Shown: positions 16,399 through 26,269, numbered from the stretch's first letter. The stretch: DNA of 64,000 nucleotides from Bacteroides sp. (GCA_023662825.1 JAMPIH010000001.1:248001-312000), one strand, 5' to 3'. Numbers and translations are program-made. Notes: generated by a model not told the origin, from the sequence alone.

Positions 16399-17826
16399 TC
16401 AATTTTGGATAGTATCGTTCACCACCGTGTAGATCACCTCCAAACGCATTCCCTTCCCAGGCACGCCCGGTCCGTAAAACACGGCGCGGGTCGGCTGCTC
16501 ATAGCGTTCATCGGAGGGTGGCACGATATCTAAGTAGTTGTCGAACAATTTCCGGTTCGCGGTATCCACCGTGGTAAGGTATGCCAACCGTTGCAGATAC
16601 CGCGTTACATTAATCCGATACTGCCCTTTATTTCTGTTGTAGGTTCCTCCGGGATTGGAAACGTCCAGGATATCGGCTTCCGAACCACGGTTATAGTAAC
16701 GTATGCACTGCAATTGCGCGGGGAAATCTATATCCGGCGTAGCTCCGGCATCCACATTGTCCAGCACCACCACTGCCTGGTTGATGACCACTCTTCCCGA
16801 AACCACATCCTGAAATTCGGGAATACGGAAACGGATGCGGCTTCCGCCCGAACCCTCCACATACAGACGTTGCGAACCGCTGGCCGTATCGCCTTCCGTT
16901 TCCATCTGAGCCTTGTAGTAATTATCCGTAGAAAGGCTGAGGTCGCGCTTTACATACGTATAACGCAAAGGCCCCAACACGAATTTTTGATATGATGTTG
17001 ATGTACTGCCTTCCGAACCGGAACCGTTAAAATACACCGTAATATCCGCACCCAACGAAAATAGGTTTGAAACCGAAAAAACAATGCTTTCGTTTTCGGA
17101 AGCGCAAGGCGCAACCTTGATATAAAGTCCCTTCAAATAGCCCAATTGATGCAGGGATGCCAAATCCGAACGCTGGTCTTCATCCATATCCAAAATCCAA
17201 TTAAGCAGATCCTTGCCAAAGGATTTATCCAAATGAATCCTTAAATCGGCAATCGTATTCATACCCAAAACCGAATCATATACCGTATCGAAAGGCCGGG
17301 GATATGCGGTCAACATCCCTCCTATCGGAGTAGGGTCGTAAACGGGCTCCATATTGGAACAATAAGCGCTGTCGTAACCCTCTCCATCTATCAAGTCTTC
17401 GGTAATTTTATGGATGCTCAGGTTAAGTTTCCGTCCGTCCATGCGTTTATGGTCGGGAAAATTTCCCGAATACGGCAGAGTCAACACCACCGAATCCACC
17501 CTGCTGTTCCTGTCGAGGTCTGTGCCCGAGTAGTAGCTGTACGAATCATCACCATCTATACGAAGGGTTAGCAACTGCACCACAAGATTGTATGTCTCCG
17601 AACCGAAAACAGGGCTGAAGGAAGTACCCAACAAAACGGAACTTGAATTCTGAATAATCAACGAATCATCGCTGATACTGAACGCCTCAATCCTGAAAGC
17701 CGTGTCGTATTTAGACACCAAATCGTCTTCTGGATGGAAGTTCTTGCCCAAGATGGCGTCAGGGTCCGTCTTGCAGGAGGAAAGCCACAACAACAGGGCA
17801 ACCAAAGCAAAAATACCGCGAACCAT
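16399..17826 (-). CDS. DUF4270 family lipoprotein
   Basis: About 475 residues. The ATG at 17826 (MVRGIFALVALLLWLSSC) is chosen because it starts a standard lipoprotein signal with lipobox LSSC and lies 4 bases after the previous stop; an upstream ATG at 17868 would overlap that gene. The mature sequence has the DUF4270 pattern: an early GKNFHPEDD, then long beta-rich stretches (DSVVLTLPYSG, LYVEGSGGSRIRFRIP) and a C-terminal LEVIYT. It is a surface or outer-membrane lipoprotein of unknown role, located between a glycogen-synthase-like protein and glmS. Confidence 0.85.
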   Translation of the reverse strand: MVRGIFALVALLLWLSSCKTDPDAILGKNFHPEDDLVSKYDTAFRIEAFSISDDSLIIQNSSSVLLGTSFSPVFGSETYNLVVQLLTLRIDGDDSYSYYSGTDLDRNSRVDSVVLTLPYSGNFPDHKRMDGRKLNLSIHKITEDLIDGEGYDSAYCSNMEPVYDPTPIGGMLTAYPRPFDTVYDSVLGMNTIADLRIHLDKSFGKDLLNWILDMDEDQRSDLASLHQLGYLKGLYIKVAPCASENESIVFSVSNLFSLGADITVYFNGSGSEGSTSTSYQKFVLGPLRYTYVKRDLSLSTDNYYKAQMETEGDTASGSQRLYVEGSGGSRIRFRIPEFQDVVSGRVVINQAVVVLDNVDAGATPDIDFPAQLQCIRYYNRGSEADILDVSNPGGTYNRNKGQYRINVTRYLQRLAYLTTVDTANRKLFDNYLDIVPPSDERYEQPTRAVFYGPGVPGKGMRLEVIYTVVNDTIQN

Positions 17827-17830
17827 GCCC

Positions 17831-18652
17831 TTATTTGTTGGCTTGGAGAAATTTTCCATAAAACGCATTCACTTTTTCCACGTAGCCTTCCTCGCCGGGA
17901 AAGTTCAAGACAGGCTTCTTGGATGCCTTCACCATGGATTTGAGCCATGCCTGGTCGGCAACGTCCTTATCGGCGAACATCAAGCCGTCAGAACAATCTA
18001 TGGCCATTTTTGTCAGCTCCTCGCACGAGAACCTGCCGTATTTCTTGATGTCTTTCTCCGCGAAATTGTCGAACAGCAACTTGTCACCGAAAGACTCGGG
18101 AAATGTTCCTTCAAAACCGTCGTTATACAAGGCCGTGATGATCTTTGCGTTGGCAAAAACCGGGCTGTCCTGATAAAACTTGCGTACATAGAACGGCAAG
18201 AGGGAAGTGAACCAGCCGCTGCAATGGATGATGTCGGGAGCCCAAGACAGTTTCTTTACCGTCTCCAACACGCCGCGGGCAAAGAAGATGGCCTTTTCGT
18301 CGTTGTCGGGATACAGCTTGCCGCCATTGTCGGCGAACATATTCTTCTTGTAGAAGAACTCTTCGTTGTCGATAAAGTATATCTGCATCCGGGCCGCCTG
18401 GATGGAAGCCACCTTGATAACCAAAGGATGATCCGTGTCGTTGATTATCAAGTTTATTCCGGATAACCGTATCACTTCGTGAAGCTGATTCCGGCGTTCG
18501 TTGATAACGCCGTAACGAGGCATGAACGTCCGAATCTCGTTGCCTTGTTCCTGTATGCCCTGAGGCAAATACCGACCCATCTTGGACATCTGCGTCATCC
18601 GCGTATAGGGGTATATTTCCTGACTGACAAACAATATTTTCGGTTTCTCCAT
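17831..18652 (-). CDS. Glycogen/starch synthase N-domain-only protein
   Basis: A 273-residue protein matching only the N-terminal Rossmann domain of GT5 glycogen synthases (KILFVSQEIYPY, DIIHCSGWFTSLLPFYVR, ALYNDGFEGTFP). The C-terminal ADP-glucose domain is missing. The KTGGL motif that binds ADP-glucose is replaced by RMTQM. Such short proteins are recurrent in Bacteroidota upstream of DUF4270 and glmS, so this is not a recent truncation. It is unlikely to elongate glycogen by itself; a binding or regulatory role is inferred. The start at 18652 (MEKPKIL) fits the family. A CCGGAATATTCCGG palindrome lies upstream at 18676-18689. Confidence 0.8.
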   Translation of the reverse strand: MEKPKILFVSQEIYPYTRMTQMSKMGRYLPQGIQEQGNEIRTFMPRYGVINERRNQLHEVIRLSGINLIINDTDHPLVIKVASIQAARMQIYFIDNEEFFYKKNMFADNGGKLYPDNDEKAIFFARGVLETVKKLSWAPDIIHCSGWFTSLLPFYVRKFYQDSPVFANAKIITALYNDGFEGTFPESFGDKLLFDNFAEKDIKKYGRFSCEELTKMAIDCSDGLMFADKDVADQAWLKSMVKASKKPVLNFPGEEGYVEKVNAFYGKFLQANK

Positions 18653-18826
18653 CGGAGTTTGGTTTTTACGCCTTACCGGAATATTCCGGAAATATGCAAT
18701 ATGCAAAACGTGCGAAGTTACAAAAAATTTACGACAGAATCAACCCCTGCACCCCTTCTGGCTGTTTTTAAGCGGCTTTCCCCATGTCTTTTACCCCAAA
18801 CCCTTGGTATCACACGTTATGCAGGC

Positions 18827-18857
18827 TTGCAAAGCATAGCGGAAAGAACTACCTTTG
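18827..18857 (+). promoter_or_regulatory. recJ promoter
   Basis: TTG (18827-18829), 20 bases, then TACCTTTG (18850-18857): close to consensus for the Bacteroidota housekeeping sigma factor. The recJ ATG is 23 bases downstream. Confidence 0.75.
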
Positions 18858-18880
18858 TATGTTGGCGTAAAATTTACATC

Positions 18881-20692
18881 ATGTATCAAACCTGGGTGTC
18901 CAAACAAATCGACGGAAAAGTGCCGGAAGGCCTTCACGCCAATCCTCATGTGGCCAGACTCCTTTTCCAAAGGGGCATCAGGACCCGCGAAGATGCCGAC
19001 AGATTCTTCCATCCCGACTTGAACCAACTGCATGACCCTTTCCTGATGAAGGACATGGACAAAGCCGTGGAGCGTCTGCAACGGGCCCTTACCGACAAAG
19101 AACGCATCTGTGTATATGGCGATTACGACGTGGACGGCATTACGGCGGTGGCCCTGGTCTATTCCTTTCTGGAAAAGATAATGCCGGACACCGAAGATCT
19201 GGGTTTCTTTATCCCCGACCGCTATCTGGACGGTTACGGGCTTTCCAAACGGGGCATCGACTACGCCCATGAAAACGGCGTGAGCCTGATGATCGTGCTC
19301 GACTGCGGCATCAAGGCCAACGAAGAAGTTCTCTACGCCAAAGAGAAAGGCATCGACGTGATCGTTTGCGACCATCACTTCGCCGAGGGCGAGATTCCGC
19401 AGGCCTACGCAGTCCTGGATCCCAAGAGGGAAGACTGCCCCTACCCTTACAAAGACCTTTCCGGATGCGGCGTGGGGCTGAAGTTGGTTTGGGCCTACGC
19501 ACTCAAGAACAACATGGATCTGCGCCAGCACATCTACCCGCTCCTGGACCTGGCCGCCATGAGCATCGCCTCCGACATCGTGCCCATTTTAGGCGAAAAC
19601 CGCGTGCTGTCATACTTCGGGCTGATGCTTATCAACACCCGACCCCGCCCCGGCGTGTTCACGCTGTTCAACTACGCCAACATCAAGGCCTACAATCCGG
19701 CCATGAACCGCAACCAGCCTGCTCCGCTGGCCAGAGGCAGCGAGAAGAGCCACCGCGTTTTCGACCGCGAGATAACCAACAACGACCTCGTTTTCTCGCT
19801 CGGGCCGCGCATCAACGCCGCCGGACGGGTGCAGGACGGAAAGACCGCCGTGCAACTGTTGCTTTGCCGCGATTTAACTTCCGCCAAAGAGGTGGCCAAA
19901 CTGATCAACGACAACAACAACGACCGCAAGAACTTAGACAAGGAAGCCACCGAAGACGCCTTCGAACTCATCAGCAAGGATCTGGAAGACGCCGACAAAG
20001 CCACCACGGTGGTGTTCAAGGAATCGTGGAACCAGGGCATTATAGGCATCGTGGCCTCCCGGCTTATCGAAACCTACTACCGCCCCACCATCGTGTTCAC
20101 CACCGCCGCCAACGGAAGCCAGGACTCTCTGGTCGGTTCGGCGCGTTCGGTTAAAGGCTTCAACATTTACGAAGCCATTTCCGCCTGCGGACACCTTCTG
20201 GAACACTACGGCGGACACAAATATGCGGCCGGACTCACCATCAAACTGGAAAACTTCGAAAAATTCAAGGAGTTGTTCGAAGACGAAGTGAAGAAGCGGC
20301 TCAACGGCGAGGAACTGCAACGCGAGATCGAAATCGACGACGAACTGCTTTTCGAGGAAATCAATCAGGAACTGGTGAACACCATCAAGAACTTCGCGCC
20401 TTTCGGCCCCCGCAACCTCAACCCCATCTTCGCCAGCAAGCACGTCAAGGCGGCCAATACGCCCGGTGTCTCCGGCTCGCGCATCGTGGGAAACAACCAT
20501 CTCAAACTGATGATGTTCCAGCCCGAATCACGCTCGGAACCCTTGGACGGCATCGCCTTTCAGCAAGGGGAAGCCTATGCGAAAATCAAGGAAGGGAACT
20601 CGTTCGATATCTGCTATCACCTGGAAGAAAACACCTTCAACGGCAACACGTCCATTCAGCTCAACATACAGGACATACAGTTTCCGCAGTAA
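18881..20692 (+). CDS. recJ: Single-stranded-DNA-specific 5'-3' exonuclease RecJ
   Basis: A 603-residue DHH-family nuclease. Motif YGDYDVDG lies at 79-86 and the DHH triad at 164-166 (VCDHHFAEG), followed by the DHHA1 domain (HYGGHKYAAGLTI) and a C-terminal OB domain. It works in recombination and mismatch repair with RecQ, which is also encoded in this window (40827-43019). The start MYQTWVSKQ at 18881 is chosen because it follows the promoter directly and matches the family; the longer open frame upstream has no support. Confidence 0.95.
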   Translation: MYQTWVSKQIDGKVPEGLHANPHVARLLFQRGIRTREDADRFFHPDLNQLHDPFLMKDMDKAVERLQRALTDKERICVYGDYDVDGITAVALVYSFLEKIMPDTEDLGFFIPDRYLDGYGLSKRGIDYAHENGVSLMIVLDCGIKANEEVLYAKEKGIDVIVCDHHFAEGEIPQAYAVLDPKREDCPYPYKDLSGCGVGLKLVWAYALKNNMDLRQHIYPLLDLAAMSIASDIVPILGENRVLSYFGLMLINTRPRPGVFTLFNYANIKAYNPAMNRNQPAPLARGSEKSHRVFDREITNNDLVFSLGPRINAAGRVQDGKTAVQLLLCRDLTSAKEVAKLINDNNNDRKNLDKEATEDAFELISKDLEDADKATTVVFKESWNQGIIGIVASRLIETYYRPTIVFTTAANGSQDSLVGSARSVKGFNIYEAISACGHLLEHYGGHKYAAGLTIKLENFEKFKELFEDEVKKRLNGEELQREIEIDDELLFEEINQELVNTIKNFAPFGPRNLNPIFASKHVKAANTPGVSGSRIVGNNHLKLMMFQPESRSEPLDGIAFQQGEAYAKIKEGNSFDICYHLEENTFNGNTSIQLNIQDIQFPQ

Positions 20693-20729
20693 ACCGCTTC
20701 CCGAAAAAGATCTTGGGGGGGACGATTCC

Positions 20730-23312
20730 CTATTTCAGTTGTTCGGCAATACGCATACATTGCTGTGCAGCCTGGGTTTCGCCGGCCGCTTGGTAAATCT
20801 GCGCCATAAGCCGGTACGCGGGTGCATACGGCTGTATCTCGACCAATTTCAACAATTCGTTCAAGGCCCACTGTTGATTTTGCTGACGGAGGTAACAATG
20901 CGCCGCCAACCAGTAGCCCATTACCTCGCCGGGAGCGACTTTCTTGATATTTTGAGCCACGGAAAGCGCACCGGAAATATCGTTTCTATCGAAACAGGCA
21001 TTTGCCAGAAGAGAAAGTGCCGAGGTATTGGAAGGCACGTTTGAAGCCCAAACGGAAGCCACCGCAAATGCGCTGTCGGGTTTGTCCGTCCGCAAATAGA
21101 TATCCGCCAGATTTTCCAAGGCCTGCTCATTGTACGGATTGTATTGCAAAGCTGCCTTAAAAAAATGAACGGCACTGTCGGTCTTTCCCTCTTTCATGGC
21201 ACGGTAACCGTATAAATCGTTGCGGTCGGCGCGCTCGAGCACAATGCAGACGGGAAAGCCGTCCACCTCTTCCACATGAACCGTATTGACCGGCGGAAAC
21301 ACCTTTTTGTTCTTAATCCAGTCGGGATTCATGCCCGTAATAGCAAAGACAGCATAATCCCAATCGTTGTTTCCCATCTGGTAGATGCGCGAGAACGAGG
21401 TGCGGAAATGCGCGCTGTCTCTCAATTTCACGTAATAGTCCACCGAGGGAACGTGCCAAGTGGCTATCGTATATTTCTGACCGGGCCGCAAGGCCGATAT
21501 GTCGGCGTTTTCAAGCACCCATTCTGTAGCCTTGCGCGTGGAATGGTAGTAATAGTCCATTTCATACCTGCCGTAAGCGTTCTTCATGCCACCCGCCAAT
21601 TCATTGAAGTAAACGTATTCGTAGGGATGGTTCGCAAAAACATGACGGACAGGACCCGCCAACAGAACCAAGGGAAGCGCTATGCCCAGACCGTAACGCA
21701 GGTATTTGTTGTTAAACTGTTCGTAAAGCGAATGGAATCCAAGCCCCGCCAACGCCACCAAGGCGGAATAGCAAAACATGGAGTGCCGCCAGCCGCCATA
21801 GACATTGGCTTTGGTGTAGGAAATCCAAAATACCGGAAAAACAAAGCAGAAAAGCAGGAAGAATGTTCCGAAAGCGCGTCCGTTTTTCCATCCGGTAACG
21901 AGCGAGACCGATGCACCGGCAATCACCGCCACCGGAATGGTCATGAAGATATACTTGGGCGTATAATACCACGGAAGCGCATTGCTCCACTGCAAGCGTC
22001 CTTCAAACAACTGCCTGATGTTGACACTGAACGCACTCATTTCGGAAAAAGTGCCCATCACGTTCTTAATGGGAGCCACCAAAGCATAGGGCCACAGGAG
22101 AACACCCAGAATATATCCGCCGATACTTACGATGATACCGTAAGACAAAAGTTTTCTAAAAGCCTTGCCTTTGTTCCACGTGCCAAAACCGCCGGTCTTA
22201 CACAAGACAAAATAACGTATCAGTGCAAACAAGCCGAAATAGGCAATCAACAGCAGACCGCCCACACGCACGGCCATCGCCAGCCCTATGCTCACTCCCA
22301 ACATCACTATGGTTGATGTCTTGACCTTGGGGAAATCCTCACAAAAAACCCATATATAGAACATCCCCATCGTCATGAACGTAATGAAGCTGATGTCCTT
22401 GACATCGTTGAAGGAATGCCCTAAGAACCGGGGCGAAAAAAGGAAAAGAGTAAACGTAAGGATTGCCGGCAGATATTTGCGCTTGGCTATCCGGAACACG
22501 ATAAGGGCGGCAAACAGAATCGTCAGCCAGCCGCAAAAGGCGTTGGCGATATGCCTCGCCAGCATGATGTCTTCTATGTCTAACGCACGGCATACAAGAT
22601 AGACCACATTGTCCACGAACTGCCCGTACATGGGCAGGTTGTTGCTTGGAGTAACCGTAATCGCCGCCTGATCCTTGCCCAACGTACGGTAAAAATCATA
22701 CACGTGTTCGGCCTGGGGAATATGAAAATGTTCGTCGCCCGACATACCGGCCCCGAAACTACCCGCAATCATAAAGACCAAACCTACCGCACAAAGGATA
22801 TAGAATGCCAGTTTGTACTTGTCTTTCTTAAAGCTTTCCAAAAAGTTTTCGCTCTTGGCCTGCATATCGTCTTGTTTTTCTCGTGAACGTTCGAATACAA
22901 AGAGCTTATTGAGCACGAAGCCCAGAAAGCCTACGGGGATGCTCATCACGGCGGCGTTTACATAATCGCTGATCTCAAAGAAATGGTCGAGCACCGCCAT
23001 ACCGCCGATGTTGGCGAAATACATAATCACATAAACGGCTATAAAACGGGGCAGCAGATAGTATCTGCCGTTTTTGAACACAATGGAGCCGTAGGTCTTG
23101 AAATTGAAAAGGATGCCTATGATCTGCCCGATAAGCGCGGCGATGTTGCGGTTGTCGGTAACCAGCAGCCGCAGCAGGGAAAACACGCACCAGCCGAAGA
23201 GCGTGTTGAGGCCCGCCACCAAAAAGAAGCGTATCAGTTTTTTGTCGAGCATCCGCAAGCAAAACCGCCCCAACGCGAATGTTTCAAGCCAAGATGTAAG
23301 TTTTTGAGGCAT
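20730..23312 (-). CDS. GtrA / GT-C glycosyltransferase / TPR fusion membrane protein
   Basis: An 860-residue protein with three modules. Residues about 20-140 form a four-helix GtrA-type domain (KLIRFFLVAGLNTLFGW, FLGFVLNKLFVF), found in polyprenyl-phosphate-sugar flippases. Residues about 165-560 are a GT-C (PMT/ArnT-like) transferase with the acidic first-loop motif GDEHFH and a second FNDVKD. Residues about 690-860 are TPR repeats (NEQALENLADIYLRTDKPDSA and similar). The first two modules suggest moving and using a lipid-linked sugar in one polypeptide; the TPRs may bind partners in the periplasm. It starts 15 bases after the pseudouridine synthase gene. Confidence 0.8.
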   Translation of the reverse strand: MPQKLTSWLETFALGRFCLRMLDKKLIRFFLVAGLNTLFGWCVFSLLRLLVTDNRNIAALIGQIIGILFNFKTYGSIVFKNGRYYLLPRFIAVYVIMYFANIGGMAVLDHFFEISDYVNAAVMSIPVGFLGFVLNKLFVFERSREKQDDMQAKSENFLESFKKDKYKLAFYILCAVGLVFMIAGSFGAGMSGDEHFHIPQAEHVYDFYRTLGKDQAAITVTPSNNLPMYGQFVDNVVYLVCRALDIEDIMLARHIANAFCGWLTILFAALIVFRIAKRKYLPAILTFTLFLFSPRFLGHSFNDVKDISFITFMTMGMFYIWVFCEDFPKVKTSTIVMLGVSIGLAMAVRVGGLLLIAYFGLFALIRYFVLCKTGGFGTWNKGKAFRKLLSYGIIVSIGGYILGVLLWPYALVAPIKNVMGTFSEMSAFSVNIRQLFEGRLQWSNALPWYYTPKYIFMTIPVAVIAGASVSLVTGWKNGRAFGTFFLLFCFVFPVFWISYTKANVYGGWRHSMFCYSALVALAGLGFHSLYEQFNNKYLRYGLGIALPLVLLAGPVRHVFANHPYEYVYFNELAGGMKNAYGRYEMDYYYHSTRKATEWVLENADISALRPGQKYTIATWHVPSVDYYVKLRDSAHFRTSFSRIYQMGNNDWDYAVFAITGMNPDWIKNKKVFPPVNTVHVEEVDGFPVCIVLERADRNDLYGYRAMKEGKTDSAVHFFKAALQYNPYNEQALENLADIYLRTDKPDSAFAVASVWASNVPSNTSALSLLANACFDRNDISGALSVAQNIKKVAPGEVMGYWLAAHCYLRQQNQQWALNELLKLVEIQPYAPAYRLMAQIYQAAGETQAAQQCMRIAEQLK

Positions 23313-23327
23313 GGATTTCCGGTTTTG

Positions 23328-24239
23328 CTATAGATAATCGCCGTCCTGGCTTACCCAGTTGAACTTTGCCGGAGGCGTGATTTCCAGATGAACACGCCTT
23401 TCCTGCAAGGGATGCGGAAACGAAATGCTGTAGGCGAACAGCCGCACCGCCCTCTTTACGCGGGTGTCGGCGCCATATTTTCGGTCGCCCACGATAGGGC
23501 AGCCCATATCGCTCATGTGAACGCGTATCTGGTTCTTGCGGCCCGTTTCGAGCCGTATGCGCAAAAGCGAGAACAAGGCCTGCTCCTGCGGAGCCTGTCC
23601 GCCGTCCCAACCGAAGGTATCCACAATCCTGTAATGGGTAACCGACCACTTGGCGCCCTCCTCTTCCTCAGGCACCGAATACACCACCTGGCGGGCGTTT
23701 TCCTTGAGCCACGACTGCAAGGTGGCCTCTTTCTTGCGGGGCACGTTGTGCACCAAGGCATAATAATGCTTCTCGACCCTTTCCCAATTGTCCTGCAGGT
23801 ACTCCTGCGTCCGCTCGCTCTTGGCGAAAAGCAGTATGCCGCTCACCTCCCTGTCCAGCCGGTGCACGGTATAGGCACGGCAGTTGCCCCGGCTTTTCTC
23901 GAGAACGTATTTGTTGACCGCGCCGAACATGGAACGCTCCTTCTCGGTGGTACGCCCGGAAGAAAGGATGCCCGCCGGCTTGAATACGGCTATGATTTCC
24001 TCGTCTTCGAACAGCACCCTGAAAGGGGGTTTCTCACGATGGGTGTCGCGGTCTCCGTATTTCTTGAACGTAATCTCCTGACCCGCCCTAAGCCGGAAGT
24101 CGGGATGCCGCAGCACCGCCCCCCGGAACGTAACGCAACCGAAACGCACGGCCTTCTTGAGATGCGTCTTGTTGCTGTCGGGGAAAGCCCGCAGCAGCAC
24201 ATCCAGCAGGGAAGCGTTCTCGGTTACCTTGATATTCAT
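23328..24239 (-). CDS. RluA-family pseudouridine synthase
   Basis: A 303-residue RNA-modifying enzyme. It has an S4-like RNA-binding domain (residues about 10-60) and a RluA catalytic domain. The catalytic Asp lies in VHRLDREVSGILLFAKSE. Later motifs KNQIRVHMSDMGCPIVGDRKYG and FAYSISFPHP are complete. The Thr of the usual HRLDxxTSG is Val here. The substrate (23S rRNA or tRNA) cannot be assigned by eye. It is 3 bases downstream of rng, so the two are almost certainly cotranscribed. Confidence 0.9.
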   Translation of the reverse strand: MNIKVTENASLLDVLLRAFPDSNKTHLKKAVRFGCVTFRGAVLRHPDFRLRAGQEITFKKYGDRDTHREKPPFRVLFEDEEIIAVFKPAGILSSGRTTEKERSMFGAVNKYVLEKSRGNCRAYTVHRLDREVSGILLFAKSERTQEYLQDNWERVEKHYYALVHNVPRKKEATLQSWLKENARQVVYSVPEEEEGAKWSVTHYRIVDTFGWDGGQAPQEQALFSLLRIRLETGRKNQIRVHMSDMGCPIVGDRKYGADTRVKRAVRLFAYSISFPHPLQERRVHLEITPPAKFNWVSQDGDYL

Positions 24240-24242
24240 CGC

Positions 24243-25793
24243 CTAAAGCTTTATTTCCTCGCCGTTGCGGTCCAGGAACTTGTATTCCAGAAACCCGTTG
24301 GCATTGCCTTCCTCAAGCCGTATCCAGCGCTTGTACTTGCTCCACCACTTGCGCTGGTATCTCCAGAAACGGCGCATATAGGCATATACATAGGGACTCA
24401 GCACCACGCTGAAATGCTTGGCGTTCGTGTCCTTGATCAGGTATTCCACATCCCGGTCGATATCATCGACCACGCATACGCTGGGCCGGATCTTTCCCGT
24501 TCCCCCGCAGGCCGGACAGGTTTCCAGCACATCCACCTGGGTCTGCGGCCGGAAACGCTGGCGCGTAATCTGTATCAGGCCGAACTTGGTGGGCGGCAGC
24601 ACGGTATGGCGCGAGGGGTCGTTCTCCATGAACTTGACCATGGAATCGAACAGTATCTTGCGGTTCTGCGGCTCGCGCTGGTCGATGAAATCCACGATAA
24701 CGATACCTCCCATATCGCGCAGACGCACTTGGCGGGCGATCTCGGCCGCCGCCTCAAGGTTCACTTCCAAAGCGTTGGTTTCCTGGCTCTGTTCGGCGTT
24801 GACCCGATGGCCGCTGTTCACGTCTATAACGTGCATGGCCTCTGTATGCTCGATCACCAGATATGCACCGCTGCGCTTGATGTTGACCACCTTGCCGAAC
24901 GATGCCTTTATCTGCTTGGAAACCCCGTAATGGTCGAATATCGGCTCGCGGTCTTTGTAGAGCTTCACGATATTCTTCTTCTGCGGGGCGATGGTGCCCA
25001 CATAGGCCTGTATCTCTTCGAAGAGGTCTTCGTTATTGGTAACGATCTGGTCGAAGTCGTTGGTGAGGAAATCGCGCAGTATGCTTACCGTCTTGTCCAT
25101 CTCGCTGCACACCTTTACAGGCGGCGTGGCGGTGTGTAGATGGTTCTTTATCTGTTCCCACTTGCGGAAAAGGGCGTCCATGTCGCCGTGCAGTTCGGAA
25201 GCGGTCTTGCCCTCGGCCACCGTGCGCACGATAACCCCGAAATTCTTGGGACGCACGCTCTGTATCAGGTTGCGCAGGCGCATCCTTTCGTCGGGGCTCT
25301 TTATCTTCTGCGATATCGATATGCGGTTCGAGAACGGAATCAGCACCACATAACGGCCAGCGAACGACAGCTCGGAGCTGAGCCTCGGCCCTTTGGTGGA
25401 AATGGGTTCCTTGGTTACCTGAACCAGTATATGTTGATTCTGCTTCAAGACCGAGCTTATCTTCTCGGTCTTGGATAATTCTTCTTTCAGCTTGTAGGCC
25501 GAAATGTCCAGCTGCGCCTGGTCTCCGTTCAACGCGCAATTGGTAAACTTGTGCATGAGCTGCACCTGCGGCCCTAAGTCCAGAAAATGCAGGAAGCCCT
25601 CTTTGGGGGCGCCCACATCCACGAAAGCGGCGTTCAGGCCAGGCATGATCTTCTTGACCCTGCCCAAAAATATATCGCCTACCGAATGCTGTGTATTGCT
25701 CTTTTCTCTATGGAGTTCCACCAATACCTTGTCTTCCAGAAGGGCTATCACCACCTCCTGGGAGCCGGCATCTACTATCAGTTCTTTGTTCAC
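24243..25793 (-). CDS. rng: Ribonuclease G
   Basis: A 516-residue RNase E/G family endonuclease for rRNA and mRNA processing. An S1 domain (about 38-125, GDIFLGRVKKIMPGLNAAFVDVG) is followed by the DNase I-like core with two metal-binding aspartates: Asp in HVIDVNSG and Asp in GGIVIVDFID. The zinc-link pair is CPACGGTG. There is no RNase E-type long scaffold tail. It lies downstream of HU with a terminator between them, so some readthrough or a local promoter is expected. Confidence 0.95.
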   Translation of the reverse strand: MNKELIVDAGSQEVVIALLEDKVLVELHREKSNTQHSVGDIFLGRVKKIMPGLNAAFVDVGAPKEGFLHFLDLGPQVQLMHKFTNCALNGDQAQLDISAYKLKEELSKTEKISSVLKQNQHILVQVTKEPISTKGPRLSSELSFAGRYVVLIPFSNRISISQKIKSPDERMRLRNLIQSVRPKNFGVIVRTVAEGKTASELHGDMDALFRKWEQIKNHLHTATPPVKVCSEMDKTVSILRDFLTNDFDQIVTNNEDLFEEIQAYVGTIAPQKKNIVKLYKDREPIFDHYGVSKQIKASFGKVVNIKRSGAYLVIEHTEAMHVIDVNSGHRVNAEQSQETNALEVNLEAAAEIARQVRLRDMGGIVIVDFIDQREPQNRKILFDSMVKFMENDPSRHTVLPPTKFGLIQITRQRFRPQTQVDVLETCPACGGTGKIRPSVCVVDDIDRDVEYLIKDTNAKHFSVVLSPYVYAYMRRFWRYQRKWWSKYKRWIRLEEGNANGFLEYKFLDRNGEEIKL

Positions 25794-25807
25794 TCGTCAA
25801 ATCCTCT

Positions 25808-25846
25808 AAAAAAACACAGGGTTCGCCTGCAACGGCAAACCCTGTG
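25808..25846 (-). terminator. Strong terminator after the HU gene
   Basis: A stem of CACAGGGTTTGCC with GGCGAACCCTGTG (one mismatch), a 6-base loop and 7 Ts on the minus strand. It lies 19 bases past the HU stop and 15 before rng. Confidence 0.9.
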
Positions 25847-25865
25847 CTACATCACGGAAAAGAAA

Positions 25866-26150
25866 TTATTTCTTTTCACCTCTAACAGCCACCATAAAGG
25901 GCTTGGCGGGCTTGAAAGCGGGAATATTGTGCGCCGGAACAATCATCGACTTGTTCTTGGTGATGTTACGGGCGGTCTTCTGGGCACGATGCTTGATTAT
26001 AAAGCTGCCGAATCCGCGCAAATACACATTATTTCCCTTGATCATGTTGTCTTTAATGACTTCCATCATCGTTTCAACCGTAGCCAATACGGTAACTTTT
26101 TCAATTCCTGTCTTGTTGGCGATTTCAGCCACAACTTCAGCCTTTGTCAT
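25866..26150 (-). CDS. HU/IHF family DNA-binding protein
   Basis: A 94-residue protein with the complete HU fold: MTKAEVVAEIANKTG helix, LRGFGSF turn, and the DNA-inserting arm around ARNITKNKSMIVPAHNIPAFKP. It is a nucleoid architectural protein. The start at 26150 is preferred to longer frames because HU proteins begin with MTKAE. A -7 box TATCTTTG lies at 26270-26277, giving a long leader of about 110 bases. The family is certain; HU and IHF-type paralogues are hard to separate by eye. Confidence 0.93.
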   Translation of the reverse strand: MTKAEVVAEIANKTGIEKVTVLATVETMMEVIKDNMIKGNNVYLRGFGSFIIKHRAQKTARNITKNKSMIVPAHNIPAFKPAKPFMVAVRGEKK

Positions 26151-26269
26151 AGTGCGATATGTTTTTAAGTTATAACCCAATGGAACAGAGCCTATACAAG
26201 GCTTTAAGTGAGACCCTGCCTCCATAATTCACAACCTTTCAGATTTTTAACTTCTCCTCAAGGCTGGCG

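Noticed and set aside
23388-25139. 583-codon open frame on the plus strand
   Set aside because: Antisense to the pseudouridine synthase and rng genes, with no recognisable motif and no promoter; the same codon-bias effect as above.
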